Part shown: positions 9,709 through 18,488 of the stretch, piece after piece | Layout of the letters: each line of letters starts with the position of its first letter | Numbering within the stretch: position 1 is the first letter of the stretch | Source: Chitinophaga sp. CF118 | GTDB taxonomy: Bacteria; Bacteroidota; Bacteroidia; Chitinophagales; Chitinophagaceae | Direction of reading: 5' to 3' | Assembly: GCF_900112615.1 (NCBI RefSeq) | Contig: NZ_FOMK01000001.1 | Span: forward strand, 248,001 to 312,000 | Length of the DNA stretch: 64,000 nt | Position numbers and translations under genes: made by a program | The notes under the pieces: generated by a model | Seen by the model: the letters and a program-made list of their open reading frames with translations, nothing else | The model's database searches: none | Told to the model about the DNA's origin: nothing

Positions 9709-10500
9709 ATGAAAACAAAAGCTAATTTTTGCCGTAGCTATAACAGACTTTTAGTAGCTGCATTATTTTCTTTAAGTGGCCTGTTTCTTTTGGCAATACC
9801 CGCATCAGCACAGGCTCAACAAGTAAAAAACATCGTACTAGTACATGGGGCGTTTGTAGACGGTTCTGGCTGGAGAGGGGTTTATGACATCCTATCAAAA
9901 AAAGGGTACAATGTGTCGGTTGCTCAAATTCCATTAACATCCTTAAAAGACGACGTTGATGCCACCAACCGGCTTATCGATAAACAGGACGGTCCTGTAA
10001 TACTGGTTGGACATTCGTGGGGAGGCGCTGTAATATCCGAAGCCGGGATAAATCCCAAAGTGGCTGGTTTAGTATTTGTAGCTGCTTTTGAGCTTGATAA
10101 AGGTGAAAACTGCATTCAATGGATTTCTTCTGTGCCGGCTCCTGCTGAAAGCGGAATTATGGCTCCGGATGATAAGGGCTTTGTATATTATGATAAAGTC
10201 AAATTTCATGCTGGTTTTGGCGCAGACCTGAGCCAGGCAGAAAGCGATTTTATGTATGCTTCGCAAAAGCCGATTTTTGCACAATGTTTTGCCGATAAGG
10301 TAGCAGATGCCGGCTGGAAAACCAAGCCAAGCTATGGCATTGTTGCGCTGAACGATAAAACGCTTAACCCCGATCTTGAGCGTAAGTTATATAAACGGGC
10401 AAATGCCAAAATAACCGAAATAAAGAGCAGCCATGTGGCTTTCCTTTCTCATCCAAATGAAGTGGCAAAGGTAATTATCGACGCCACCCTGCAGAAATAA
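9709..10500 (+). CDS. Exported alpha/beta hydrolase
   Basis: A signal peptide of about 30 residues (LLVAALFSLSGLFLLAIPASAQAQ) precedes a small alpha/beta hydrolase: VLVHGAFVDGSGWRGVYDIL near the start, nucleophile elbow VGHSWGGAVI, and catalytic His in SHVAFLSHPNEV near the C-terminus. The form resembles plant methylesterase / EstC-like hydrolases often annotated only as alpha/beta hydrolase. The frame is open from TTG 9697, but ATG 9709 puts the Lys-rich signal n-region first. It has 263 residues. Part of the probable transferred block; the SDR follows 99 nt later. Confidence 0.8.
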   Translation: MKTKANFCRSYNRLLVAALFSLSGLFLLAIPASAQAQQVKNIVLVHGAFVDGSGWRGVYDILSKKGYNVSVAQIPLTSLKDDVDATNRLIDKQDGPVILVGHSWGGAVISEAGINPKVAGLVFVAAFELDKGENCIQWISSVPAPAESGIMAPDDKGFVYYDKVKFHAGFGADLSQAESDFMYASQKPIFAQCFADKVADAGWKTKPSYGIVALNDKTLNPDLERKLYKRANAKITEIKSSHVAFLSHPNEVAKVIIDATLQK

Positions 10501-10599
10501 TATCCAGTTATCCATCATTAATTTACCAACGCCGGTACACATCATCCATGTTACGGCAGGTTGATGAACCAGTGTTAACATGTTTAAAACAAGAAGAAA

Positions 10600-11340
10600 A
10601 TGAAGAAAAATATTTTAATAACAGGCGGTTCTTCAGGGATAGGTGAAGGACTTGCTCGGCACTTTTATAATAAAGGCTGGGCAGTAATGATAACCGGCCG
10701 TAACACCGAACGGTTATCAAATTTAGCCAGTGAAATGCCGGGCTTGCAGGCGTTTGAATATGATAGTTTAAAAGAAGACCAGGAAGCGCCTTTGGTTCAG
10801 TTTATTCGTGAACATTGGAAAGGAAAGCTGGACGTGCTTGTGAACAACGCGGGCCATGTAGCACTGACGCCAATAAAAGGGATCAGTCGGAAAACACTGG
10901 AAGAGATGTACACAACCCATCTTATCGCTCCCAGCTTGCTAACGGCAGGCTGCCTCGAATTCCTTACACTTTCTAAAGGACAGATCATCAACGTAAGCAG
11001 TAGTCACGGGATCAAGGCCTTTCCAGAGATCAGCGCTTACGGTTCGGCCAAAGCAGCCCTGAATATGCTTACCAAAATATGGGCTTTAGAGTTGGCTTCA
11101 TTGGGTATCCGGGTAAATGCTATTGCTCCGGGGCCGACCAATACGGCTGTTCTTGCAAATGCAGGTTTACCGCCTGAAATCATCCAGGCTATTCATCAAA
11201 GCGAGAAGACAACTATTCCTTTACAGCGAAGAGGAGAGGTCGAAGATATCGTGGCCAATGCCGCGTTGTTAATCGACTCAGGATCCACCTGGTTAACCGG
11301 CGTTGTGTTACCGGTTGATGGAGGAATCTCAGTAAGCTGA
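10600..11340 (+). CDS. Short-chain dehydrogenase/reductase (SDR)
   Basis: A classical 246-residue SDR: cofactor motif TGGSSGIG (residues 8-15), LVNNAGHV near 85, catalytic Ser region INVSSSHG, and YGSAK (the YxxxK dyad) near 147. SPG is replaced by APG in NAIAPGPTNT, as is common. TGRN after the second strand suggests NADP(H) preference. Substrate unknown. It may form a unit with the hydrolase upstream; a terminator follows. Confidence 0.85.
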   Translation: MKKNILITGGSSGIGEGLARHFYNKGWAVMITGRNTERLSNLASEMPGLQAFEYDSLKEDQEAPLVQFIREHWKGKLDVLVNNAGHVALTPIKGISRKTLEEMYTTHLIAPSLLTAGCLEFLTLSKGQIINVSSSHGIKAFPEISAYGSAKAALNMLTKIWALELASLGIRVNAIAPGPTNTAVLANAGLPPEIIQAIHQSEKTTIPLQRRGEVEDIVANAALLIDSGSTWLTGVVLPVDGGISVS

Positions 11341-11368
11341 GTTCCCTGTGATCTGCCACTTGATCATA

Positions 11369-11410
11369 AACCGCATAGTTTATTAAATAACTATGCGGTT
11401 ATTTATTTAA
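11369..11410 (+). terminator. Terminator after the SDR gene
   Basis: Perfect 12-bp stem (11369-11380 with 11389-11400) and 8-nt A/T loop, followed by an A/T-rich tract. It sits just inside the right boundary of the accessory block. Confidence 0.6.
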
Positions 11411-11434
11411 TGTTTTTCCCAGGATAATAACAAC

Positions 11435-12226
11435 CTAGTATTTCAATACGAAATGCTGTTTAATCTTCATATCCGGACGGAAGAAAACCAGTCCTATGAA
11501 AAACAGATCTATTGTGAAAGTAACCCTCGGATGCTGCTGAATGGTGTGCCAGGCGGCTTCCATATCAGGAGTCCAGTGGATATCATCAAAAATGAAAATG
11601 GAGTTGTCATGAGCTTTGCTGAGGCATTGCTCAAAATACTGTAAAGTTGGTGCAGAACGGTGATTACCATCAATATATACATAATCCAACCGGGGTACAT
11701 CTGCTAATACGGTAGGTAATACCGTATCAAAATTGCCGATGTACTGTTTGATATTCTGCAGTTGTAATGTTTCAAAATTACGTGCAGCCCGGGCCGCAAT
11801 GTTCGGACATCCCTCTATCGTTAATACTTTTGCAGCAGGATCAGCTTTTGCCATATAGGAGGTAGACATTCCCATGGAAGTACCTAATTCAAGTAAGTAT
11901 TGTGGCTTGAAATGCTGAATCAGTTTGTAGAATAACTGTCCGAATTTTGCCGGCTTTGCCGCATGACGAACTATATCACTGACTTTTCTTTCCGTTCCGC
12001 TATTTATAAGAGATCCAGCCCCGAGATCAGTTACCTGTAAGGTTTCACTACTGTGTAGCAATGACTTACGCACCTGTTCGATTTCACGGAATGCTGCTGG
12101 TTTTTGTTTATTGCGCAATACTTCATCTACCAATGTATATACAAAGGGAGAATGTACATCATGCCGGTTACCGGCAGTAAAATAGTAATGCAGGTATTTC
12201 TTTGCTAATTCCCACTGTAAGCCCAT
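11435..12226 (-). CDS. SAM-dependent methyltransferase (O-methyltransferase type)
   Basis: A 263-residue class I methyltransferase. The SAM motif LLELGTSMGMSTSYMA is near residue 117, followed by KVLTIEGCPN (acidic residue at the end of strand 2), YVYIDGNHRSAPTLQYF and IFIFDDIHWTPDMEAAW, the pattern of catechol-type O-methyltransferases and of family proteins beside cell-surface genes. The target is unknown. The next gene upstream on the same strand is a GT2, so a role in modifying a lipid-linked sugar is possible but unproven. Its 3' end has a diverged partial copy at 8816-8902. Confidence 0.75.
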   Translation of the reverse strand: MGLQWELAKKYLHYYFTAGNRHDVHSPFVYTLVDEVLRNKQKPAAFREIEQVRKSLLHSSETLQVTDLGAGSLINSGTERKVSDIVRHAAKPAKFGQLFYKLIQHFKPQYLLELGTSMGMSTSYMAKADPAAKVLTIEGCPNIAARAARNFETLQLQNIKQYIGNFDTVLPTVLADVPRLDYVYIDGNHRSAPTLQYFEQCLSKAHDNSIFIFDDIHWTPDMEAAWHTIQQHPRVTFTIDLFFIGLVFFRPDMKIKQHFVLKY

Positions 12227-12259
12227 AATGCTAAATACTTAATAATTAAGCCCTTAGTG

Positions 12260-13000
12260 TTAATTATATATTTTTGCTTTGATCAGTCCCCATTTATGCA
12301 GGCGATGTTGCAGGGATACCCGCAATACACCAAGTCCATAAATACTGCTGCGTTTGAAGTTAATACTGGATGCTTCATCGAAATATTTGGTAGGACAGGT
12401 CACCTCTCCTATCTCATAATCTTTCATGAAGATCTGGGATAACATCTCATTATCAAAGATAAAATCGTCACTATTGGCCATATAGTCAATATTGCGCAGT
12501 ACTTCACCGGAAAAAGCCCTGTAACCCGTATGATATTCACTCAGTTTCTGCCCAATAATGATATTCTGAGCTAGCGTCAGGAAACGGTTAAATACATATT
12601 TATAACCGGGCATTCCACCTTTTAGAGCTCCTTTACCCAGGATCCTTGAACCAAGCACAACAGGATACACTTCATTGGCAATAATGGTGCTCATTGCCAG
12701 GATCAATTTAGGAGTGTATTGATAATCAGGATGTAACATAATTACAATATCAGCTCCCAGTTCCAGGGCCTTGTTGTAACATGACTTCTGATTTCCTCCA
12801 TACCCCTTATTATTGTCATGACGGATAATATGGCGGATTCCCAGTTGCTTACCAACATTCACCGTATCATCTTTACTGGCATCATCTACCAGTACGACTT
12901 CGTCCACAATATCCATTGGTATTTCCAGGTAAGTTTTTTCCAGCGTTAAAGCCGCGTTGTAGGCAGGCAATACCACCACTATCTTCTTATTATTTAACAT
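12260..13000 (-). CDS. Family 2 glycosyltransferase, polyprenyl-phosphate type
   Basis: GT-A transferase resembling dolichol/polyprenyl-phosphate mannose or glucose synthases: VVVLPAYNAALTLEKT at the N-terminus, EVVLVDDASKDDT with the nucleotide-binding Asp, NKGYGGNQKSCYNKAL, and ADIVIMLHPDYQYTP in place of the DxD region. The C-terminus lacks membrane segments. An open frame begins at 13024, but ATG 13000 (MLNNKKIVV) fits the family and lies downstream of the predicted transcription start; the protein is 246 residues. Confidence 0.85.
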   Translation of the reverse strand: MLNNKKIVVVLPAYNAALTLEKTYLEIPMDIVDEVVLVDDASKDDTVNVGKQLGIRHIIRHDNNKGYGGNQKSCYNKALELGADIVIMLHPDYQYTPKLILAMSTIIANEVYPVVLGSRILGKGALKGGMPGYKYVFNRFLTLAQNIIIGQKLSEYHTGYRAFSGEVLRNIDYMANSDDFIFDNEMLSQIFMKDYEIGEVTCPTKYFDEASSINFKRSSIYGLGVLRVSLQHRLHKWGLIKAKIYN

Positions 13001-13021
13001 GCAAAGTGGATAATTTGGCTG

Positions 13022-13053
13022 CAAAGGTAATAAAGTAGTTGAAAGACTGGCAA
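13022..13053 (-). promoter_or_regulatory. Promoter of the GT2-methyltransferase pair
   Basis: On the minus strand, ATTG-like -33 (near 13053-13050) and TACCTTTG (13029-13022) with about 21 nt between. The predicted start near 13015 would exclude the upstream ATG at 13024 as initiator. Confidence 0.45.
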
Positions 13054-13074
13054 TTTCAACTTATTATAAATTGT

Positions 13075-13082
13075 TATCTTTG
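13075..13082 (+). promoter_or_regulatory. Candidate -7 box before the 13253 gene
   Basis: TATCTTTG fits TAnnTTTG; no clear TTTG is present at the -33 position. It would leave a leader of about 165 nt, in which no structure was recognised. Confidence 0.35.
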
Positions 13083-13252
13083 CACCGAAAAGTTTTTTGG
13101 CACCATATTTTCTTAGCTTTTTACTAATAAAATGCTAGCATAGCATGCAAAAAACACTTACAGGTCGAAACTAAGGGCTTTCAATATTTGCCGGCCTTCC
13201 TGAATTGTCGTACCCGTGAGTGAATGGATTTGCACTTAAACCAGGCAACAAC

Positions 13253-14515
13253 ATGCATTTAAAATCTATGATGAGATATCTGACACTTCTATTGATTTTC
13301 CTTTCTGGTTTTCAACTAGCTTATGCCCAGGAACCAGATAAGACCAAAGTACCGGATCCTAATAATGATCTCAAGACTGTAATGCCTCAGGTAAGGACAG
13401 CAGACACCACCCTCCGCAGAATTGTGGATGAACTACAACGTATTACTGACAGTGACAAACAAAATTCTAATGCTATCCAGGGATTACTCCAGGGTCGCGA
13501 AATTGATAACATCACCAAGTACGAATTAATAAGAAATAACATTGTATATGCCAGCGAAACTTATTATCTGCTGAATAAGAAGATCATTGACCTCAAATCA
13601 CGTACTACTACCAATAATCTCGATGTATTTATCACCTCTCTGAATAACCCGGAAAGTAAAGAACTGGGATTTTCACTGAGCGACCGCATTGTTGAACTCG
13701 TAGAAAAGGTTGTATTAAAAGGTAAAGCCGATAAAGATGAAAAGAACAGCAAAATAGTAGAGTCTACCAAGTCTATTATCGCCAGTCCGATCTTCCAGAG
13801 TTTTACATCTTTAACACCACCGTTGGCAATTGCCAACTCAGTGATGAACTTTCTTCACAGTGTAAGTGTGAATAATAAGGAGATCAATCAGAAAACTTTA
13901 AAGGAATTTGAAAAGGAACTGAATAAATACGTTGTTTATTACAGTGCATTGAATGATGCTAACCAGAAGTTTGAATATGGTCTGAATTTCAATAAAGACC
14001 AGCTCAATCTGTTACATGATAATCTGTACGATCATATCATGTTTACCGCCAGTGCATTAAAATACCAGCTGCCACAAAGAGGAAATAAATCTATTGGTGA
14101 AACACTGAACGATTTCTTCTTTGATTTCAAAAAAGAAAAAGTAGTGGTATTCTTTAATGATCTGGAAGTAAAATATACCAAAGGTAAAAAGATAGATTAC
14201 GAAGCATTGCTGCGTGAAAATCCAAATCTGAAAGAGGTGAATAACCAGCTGGAAGATCTGATTCTGCAAACCAAACGTTTTGAGAACCTGTATAACGAAT
14301 ACTTTACCCTGCTGGACTCTTACTATGGCAAGGTAAACAGCTCGTTAAAAATTGCACAGGATAATGGTCTTGCAGATAAGAATATCATTGATACCAAACA
14401 GGCCGAATTCCGCAACCTGAAAGATGAAGCAGTGAAAGAGATCCAGGCTTCTATCAATATCAAGGAACTGTATAATAATACTGATAAGATTAAATACCGT
14501 TACAGAATTTTCTAG
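13253..14515 (+). CDS. Exported protein of unknown function, helical
   Basis: Not recognised. A signal peptide (MMRYLTLLLIFLSGFQLAYAQ) is followed by about 395 residues rich in Lys, Asn, Glu and Leu with long predicted helices and few Cys or Trp, so a periplasmic helical or coiled-coil protein is likely. The frame opens at GTG 13220, but ATG 13253 or the double ATG at 13268/13271 places the signal peptide at the N-terminus; 13253 is used here. It stands alone, divergent from the GT2 gene and upstream of oxyR. Confidence 0.65.
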   Translation: MHLKSMMRYLTLLLIFLSGFQLAYAQEPDKTKVPDPNNDLKTVMPQVRTADTTLRRIVDELQRITDSDKQNSNAIQGLLQGREIDNITKYELIRNNIVYASETYYLLNKKIIDLKSRTTTNNLDVFITSLNNPESKELGFSLSDRIVELVEKVVLKGKADKDEKNSKIVESTKSIIASPIFQSFTSLTPPLAIANSVMNFLHSVSVNNKEINQKTLKEFEKELNKYVVYYSALNDANQKFEYGLNFNKDQLNLLHDNLYDHIMFTASALKYQLPQRGNKSIGETLNDFFFDFKKEKVVVFFNDLEVKYTKGKKIDYEALLRENPNLKEVNNQLEDLILQTKRFENLYNEYFTLLDSYYGKVNSSLKIAQDNGLADKNIIDTKQAEFRNLKDEAVKEIQASINIKELYNNTDKIKYRYRIF

Positions 14516-14611
14516 TAATGTGAGTACGTTTTAATGCAAATGGGAGTTGCCTTTGGTAACTCCCATTTGTTATTTATAAGTGTTCCCAAAGACGACTCTT
14601 ATAAATTTTGA

Positions 14612-14619
14612 TAACTTTG
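14612..14619 (+). promoter_or_regulatory. Candidate -7 box of oxyR
   Basis: TAACTTTG fits TAnnTTTG; the -33 element is unclear. Predicted start is about 45 nt before the oxyR ATG. Confidence 0.35.
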
Positions 14620-14668
14620 CTAAAAGAAATAGATTTCATCAATAACTCCAGGCGGAGTAATTTTGAGT

Positions 14669-15616
14669 ATGACTACAGTTCAATTGGAATACGTTGTTGC
14701 GGTTGATACATACAGAAGTTTTGTAGTAGCAGCCGAAAAATGTTTTGTGACACAACCTACGCTCAGTATGCAGATCCAGAAACTGGAAGATGAGCTGGGA
14801 ATTAAAATATTCGACAGGAGCAAATTACCGGTAGTACCTACGGAAATAGGTGTGGCTGTGATAGCACAGGGGCGTATCATTCTTAAAGAAAGCGCCCGTA
14901 TCAAAGAAATTATAGCAGGGCATAAAAAAGAGGTACAGGGTACACTTCGTGTGGGCATTATTCCTACGCTGGCGCCTTACCTGTTACCAAGAATCCTTAC
15001 AGGTTTCATCAAGAAATATCCGAAAGTAAAACTGGAGATATGGGAACATCCTACAGAACAGATTGTACAACTGTTAAAACAGGAACAACTGGACTGCGGA
15101 TTACTGGCTACTCCCCTCGAAAATCCAAGCCTGGAAGAGCAACCATTATTCTACGAATCATTTGTAGTGTATGCTGCGAAAACCAACGGTCTCTTTGAGA
15201 AAAAATATATAAAACCGGAAGATATTGATGCACATGAAGTATGGCTGCTGAATGAAGGACATTGTATGCGCAACCAGGTGCTGAACATCTGTAAGGATAA
15301 ATTTACGATGGGTGAATACAAGAACCTGGAGTACAATACCGGTAGTGTGGAAACGCTGAAAAGAATGGTGGATCTCAATGCAGGGTATACCATTTTACCC
15401 GAATTATCATTACAGGACCTCTCTGCCCGGCAAATGAATATGGTTCGTTATTTTAAGACTCCGGAACCTGTGCGGGAGATTAGTCTTGTTACTCATCGTT
15501 TCTTCATTAAACAGGCCCTTATAGCTGCTTTTAAGAAAGAAATACTGGCTCACGTACCAGATAAGATGAAAGTGCAGAAGAACAGAAAGGTGGTAGATAT
15601 CGTAATAGAGAAATAA
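14669..15616 (+). CDS. oxyR: LysR-family peroxide sensor OxyR
   Basis: A LysR regulator: N-terminal winged HTH (AAEKCFVTQPTLSMQIQKLE, residues 21-40) and a C-terminal periplasmic-binding-like domain. Counting from ATG 14669, the segment EGHCMRNQVLNIC places cysteines at 199 and 208, the same numbers and spacing as the redox pair of E. coli OxyR, so peroxide sensing by disulfide formation is expected. The frame opens at TTG 14663, but the ATG two codons later is preferred. No catalase or peroxiredoxin gene lies nearby. It is convergent with the M48 gene. Confidence 0.9.
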   Translation: MTTVQLEYVVAVDTYRSFVVAAEKCFVTQPTLSMQIQKLEDELGIKIFDRSKLPVVPTEIGVAVIAQGRIILKESARIKEIIAGHKKEVQGTLRVGIIPTLAPYLLPRILTGFIKKYPKVKLEIWEHPTEQIVQLLKQEQLDCGLLATPLENPSLEEQPLFYESFVVYAAKTNGLFEKKYIKPEDIDAHEVWLLNEGHCMRNQVLNICKDKFTMGEYKNLEYNTGSVETLKRMVDLNAGYTILPELSLQDLSARQMNMVRYFKTPEPVREISLVTHRFFIKQALIAAFKKEILAHVPDKMKVQKNRKVVDIVIEK

Positions 15617-15722
15617 CCAGGAGCTTGTATCAAAATCAATGAGAATCGCTTAAACAACCAAGGCTCCCTATCAGGTGCCTGAATGAAAAGGCTGTATCAT
15701 ACTTTTGGTATTTATAAATCCT

Positions 15723-15765
15723 TTATAATTAAAAAGACCAGCAATGCTGGTCTTTTTAATTATAA
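15723..15765. terminator. Bidirectional terminator, oxyR / M48 peptidase
   Basis: A perfect 21-bp inverted repeat (15723-15743 with 15745-15765) with A-rich and T-rich flanks inside the stem, symmetric for both convergent genes. It ends 2 nt before the M48 stop codon. Confidence 0.85.
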
Positions 15766-15767
15766 GT

Positions 15768-16571
15768 TTATTTTATCGGCTGATAATACTTCATCGCCTC
15801 AGGCATTACAGTTTGTAGCTGTGCAATACGACGTTCATCACTTGGATGCGTACTTACCAGTTCTGGTGGTTTACTGCCACCGCTGGCATTTGCCATACGC
15901 TGCCAGAAAGGGATCGCCTCCTGTGGATTATAACCCGCCATTGCCATGAAGATCACACCCAGGTGATCGGCTTCCAGTTCATTCTTACGGGAGTAAGCCA
16001 GCATACCCAGATTACCACCAACACCAAATGACTGTAAGAAGATATTCTGTGCCTGCGGATTACGGTTTAAAGCAACTGAGCCGGCTACCTGGATACCCTG
16101 AGCTACCACCTGCTGACTCATGCGTTCGTTACCATGACGGGCAATAGCATGTGCTATTTCATGTCCCATTACGCAGGAAAGGGCAGTTTCGTTCTGTGTT
16201 ACAGGCAATAATCCTGTATATACAACTACTTTACCTCCCGGCATACACCAGGCATTCACTTCTTTATTATCTACGAGATTAAACTCCCATTTATAATTTG
16301 CCACTTCAGCAGCCAGGTTATTCTGTGCCATGTAACGGGTAACGGCGGCAGAAATACGTTGTCCTACCCTCTTTACCATTTCAGCATCTTTGCTGGCAGA
16401 AGAGGATATGGCCTTATTTGTTGATAAAAACGATTGGTATTCCTGCAATGCCATTGACTGCATCGTACTTTCAGGGATCAGGTTTAACTGACTCCTGCCT
16501 GTAATAGGAACACGGGCGCAGGCAACTAATAACGCAAGTCCGGCACCAATAAAAAACAATTTCTTTTGCAT
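15768..16571 (-). CDS. M48-family metallopeptidase lipoprotein
   Basis: Zinc peptidase of the M48 family (BepA/LoiP-like group). HEIAHAIARH is the HExxH zinc motif, and ELEADHLG supplies the third ligand. The N-terminus MQKKLFFIGAGLALLVAC is a lipoprotein signal with lipobox LVAC, which suggests anchoring in the envelope and a role in outer-membrane protein quality control. The frame opens at 16622; ATG 16571 is chosen because it gives the signal directly. 267 residues. Confidence 0.9.
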   Translation of the reverse strand: MQKKLFFIGAGLALLVACARVPITGRSQLNLIPESTMQSMALQEYQSFLSTNKAISSSASKDAEMVKRVGQRISAAVTRYMAQNNLAAEVANYKWEFNLVDNKEVNAWCMPGGKVVVYTGLLPVTQNETALSCVMGHEIAHAIARHGNERMSQQVVAQGIQVAGSVALNRNPQAQNIFLQSFGVGGNLGMLAYSRKNELEADHLGVIFMAMAGYNPQEAIPFWQRMANASGGSKPPELVSTHPSDERRIAQLQTVMPEAMKYYQPIK

Positions 16572-16735
16572 CTGAGAACAATTTGTACAGAGAATATAGC
16601 TACGTGAATTAATATGCCCCAATCACTACTTTCACATAATGTGTGTAGCACATGTAATGTACGCAACAATTAAAAGTCATGGAAAGTTAATAATTAAGTT
16701 ATTCAGTGCAATAGATATGCCAGAAAGAAATCATT

Positions 16736-17377
16736 TTAGCCTCTTGTCCTCCTATTTTTGAAGAGGGGCACTTTGTTTTCATTACCAGTCAAGAGGCGGG
16801 TAATGTTTTTCTGATGGGTAAGTACCACCATTAATGCTACAGCGATAGCGAAAATGCGGTAAAATACTTCCGGCTCATTAAAAATGTAAAGAATGAGGAT
16901 AGGAAATGCTATGCTGGCAATAATAGAACTCAATGATACATACCTGGTTAATGACAGGATGAGCAGGAAAACGCCTACGCAACAGATAGCAACCAATGGC
17001 TGAATAGCCAGTACCAGACCAAATAATGTGGCAATACCTTTACCACCACGGAAATTAGCCCAGATAGGGAATATATGCCCAACAACGGCGGCAAGTCCCA
17101 GACCTATCTGGAAATTAACCAGTTGTGTAAGATGTTCAGGATTATGGTAATAGGATAACAGGTAAGAAAGACGAACTGCCAGTACACCTTTGACCATATC
17201 TACCAGCATTACAAAACTGCCTGCTTTTGATCCAAGTACACGAAAGGTATTGGTAGCACCGGCGTTGCCGCTACCATATTCCCGGATGTCCATTCCAAAA
17301 ATACCTTTACTAACCCAAACCGCAGTTGGTGTGGATCCAATCAGATAAGCGCAAAAAAGTAGTAATAATTCAAACAT
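16736..17377 (-). CDS. plsY: Glycerol-3-phosphate acyltransferase PlsY
   Basis: Transfers an acyl group from acyl-phosphate to glycerol-3-phosphate, giving lysophosphatidate at the inner membrane. The 213-residue protein has several membrane segments and the three PlsY motifs: the serine loop near the N-terminus (IGSTPTAVWVSK), REYGSGNAGATNTFR near residue 33, and the glycine-rich NFRGGKGIATLFG near 107. It stands alone on its strand, with prmA upstream. Confidence 0.95.
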   Translation of the reverse strand: MFELLLLFCAYLIGSTPTAVWVSKGIFGMDIREYGSGNAGATNTFRVLGSKAGSFVMLVDMVKGVLAVRLSYLLSYYHNPEHLTQLVNFQIGLGLAAVVGHIFPIWANFRGGKGIATLFGLVLAIQPLVAICCVGVFLLILSLTRYVSLSSIIASIAFPILILYIFNEPEVFYRIFAIAVALMVVLTHQKNITRLLTGNENKVPLFKNRRTRG

Positions 17378-17507
17378 TAAAAAAAGTTAGGTTTTGCTAA
17401 GATAGTAAATTTCAGCGTTAAAGTTAAGCTAATATTAAGATTTCAATTAACACAAAGATGGGATAATCAGTTACTTTCATATAACTATTTTCTAGCGCCT
17501 GCTTTCC

Positions 17508-18332
17508 TTACCTAGCTAACAATTTCATTGCTAGCCAGTTATCTTTTTCAATTTGCGATTCAAGCACCAGGGCATGGCTCCTTGCAGCTTCCAATATCGC
17601 AGGTTCATCTTCTTTCAGGATCCCGCTAAGTATTAACACACCACCGCTTACCAGTAAACGGCGCATATCTCCCATAAATTCCAGTAAAATGTTACGGTTT
17701 ATATTTGCCAATACCACATTATATGTATTTATAATGCTTTTTGGGGTATCAGACTGCCATACTTTAATAGCCAGGGCATTATTAGCAATAATATTCTCTT
17801 TCGTATTCTCTACCGACCATTCATCGATATCAATAGCTTCAATCACAGAAGCTCCCATTTTAGAAGCCAGGATAGCAAGGATGCCGGTTCCGGTTCCGAA
17901 GTCGAACACCCGCTTGCCCCTGAATTCTACCCCCTGCATCAGTTTAATGACAGAAGAAGTAGTGGCATGATGTCCTGTTCCAAAAGACATTTTCGGTGTA
18001 ATAATAATTTCATGTTGCGGCTGTGGAGAGAAAGGTGGATGAAAACCAGCACGGATTCCACAGAAAGTATCTACGCTTACTGGCTCAAAGTTACTTTCCC
18101 ATACAGCATTCCAGTTGGTCTGCGCTATATTCTCCTTTACATAGGAAACTCCATAAATCTTCGTCAACGCTTCTACCTCTACGGCTACTTCACTAAAACT
18201 CTCTTCAGGAATGTAGGCAACAAGCTCATTTCCGCGTTCTTCAAAACCTTCAAATCCTTGGTCGGACAACTGGGCTATCAGAATATCTCTCAGCTCTGGG
18301 TTACAAGTAAGGGTAATTGATGTGTGTGACAT
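17508..18332 (-). CDS. prmA: Ribosomal protein L11 methyltransferase
   Basis: Methylates ribosomal protein L11. The segment KMSFGTGHHATTSSVIKLM (residues about 123-141) and FDFGTGTGILAILASKMGA (SAM motif I) are typical of PrmA, as is VVLANINRNILLEF (the NxN-type motif). The frame opens at 18356, but ATG 18332 (MSHTSITLTCN) matches the usual PrmA N-terminus. A TACCTTTG box lies just upstream at 18344-18337, which would make this start leaderless or nearly so. 274 residues. Confidence 0.93.
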   Translation of the reverse strand: MSHTSITLTCNPELRDILIAQLSDQGFEGFEERGNELVAYIPEESFSEVAVEVEALTKIYGVSYVKENIAQTNWNAVWESNFEPVSVDTFCGIRAGFHPPFSPQPQHEIIITPKMSFGTGHHATTSSVIKLMQGVEFRGKRVFDFGTGTGILAILASKMGASVIEAIDIDEWSVENTKENIIANNALAIKVWQSDTPKSIINTYNVVLANINRNILLEFMGDMRRLLVSGGVLILSGILKEDEPAILEAARSHALVLESQIEKDNWLAMKLLAR

Positions 18333-18430
18333 CCGCCAAAGGTAATCAAGATCCACAGGAGTAAAAAAGTCTGAAACGTAGTAGCTGTTATTGTAATGTT
18401 AATGATTTGATTACCCATAACTCTATTCGC

Positions 18431-18460
18431 TTTCATACATTATAAAAAAACTTATATTTG
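18431..18460 (+). promoter_or_regulatory. Promoter of the 18489 gene
   Basis: TTTC at 18431-18434 and TATATTTG at 18453-18460 with an 18-nt spacer; start near 18467, leader about 22 nt. Confidence 0.5.
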
Positions 18461-18488
18461 TGTAATCTTTAATGTAAACCATATTTTA

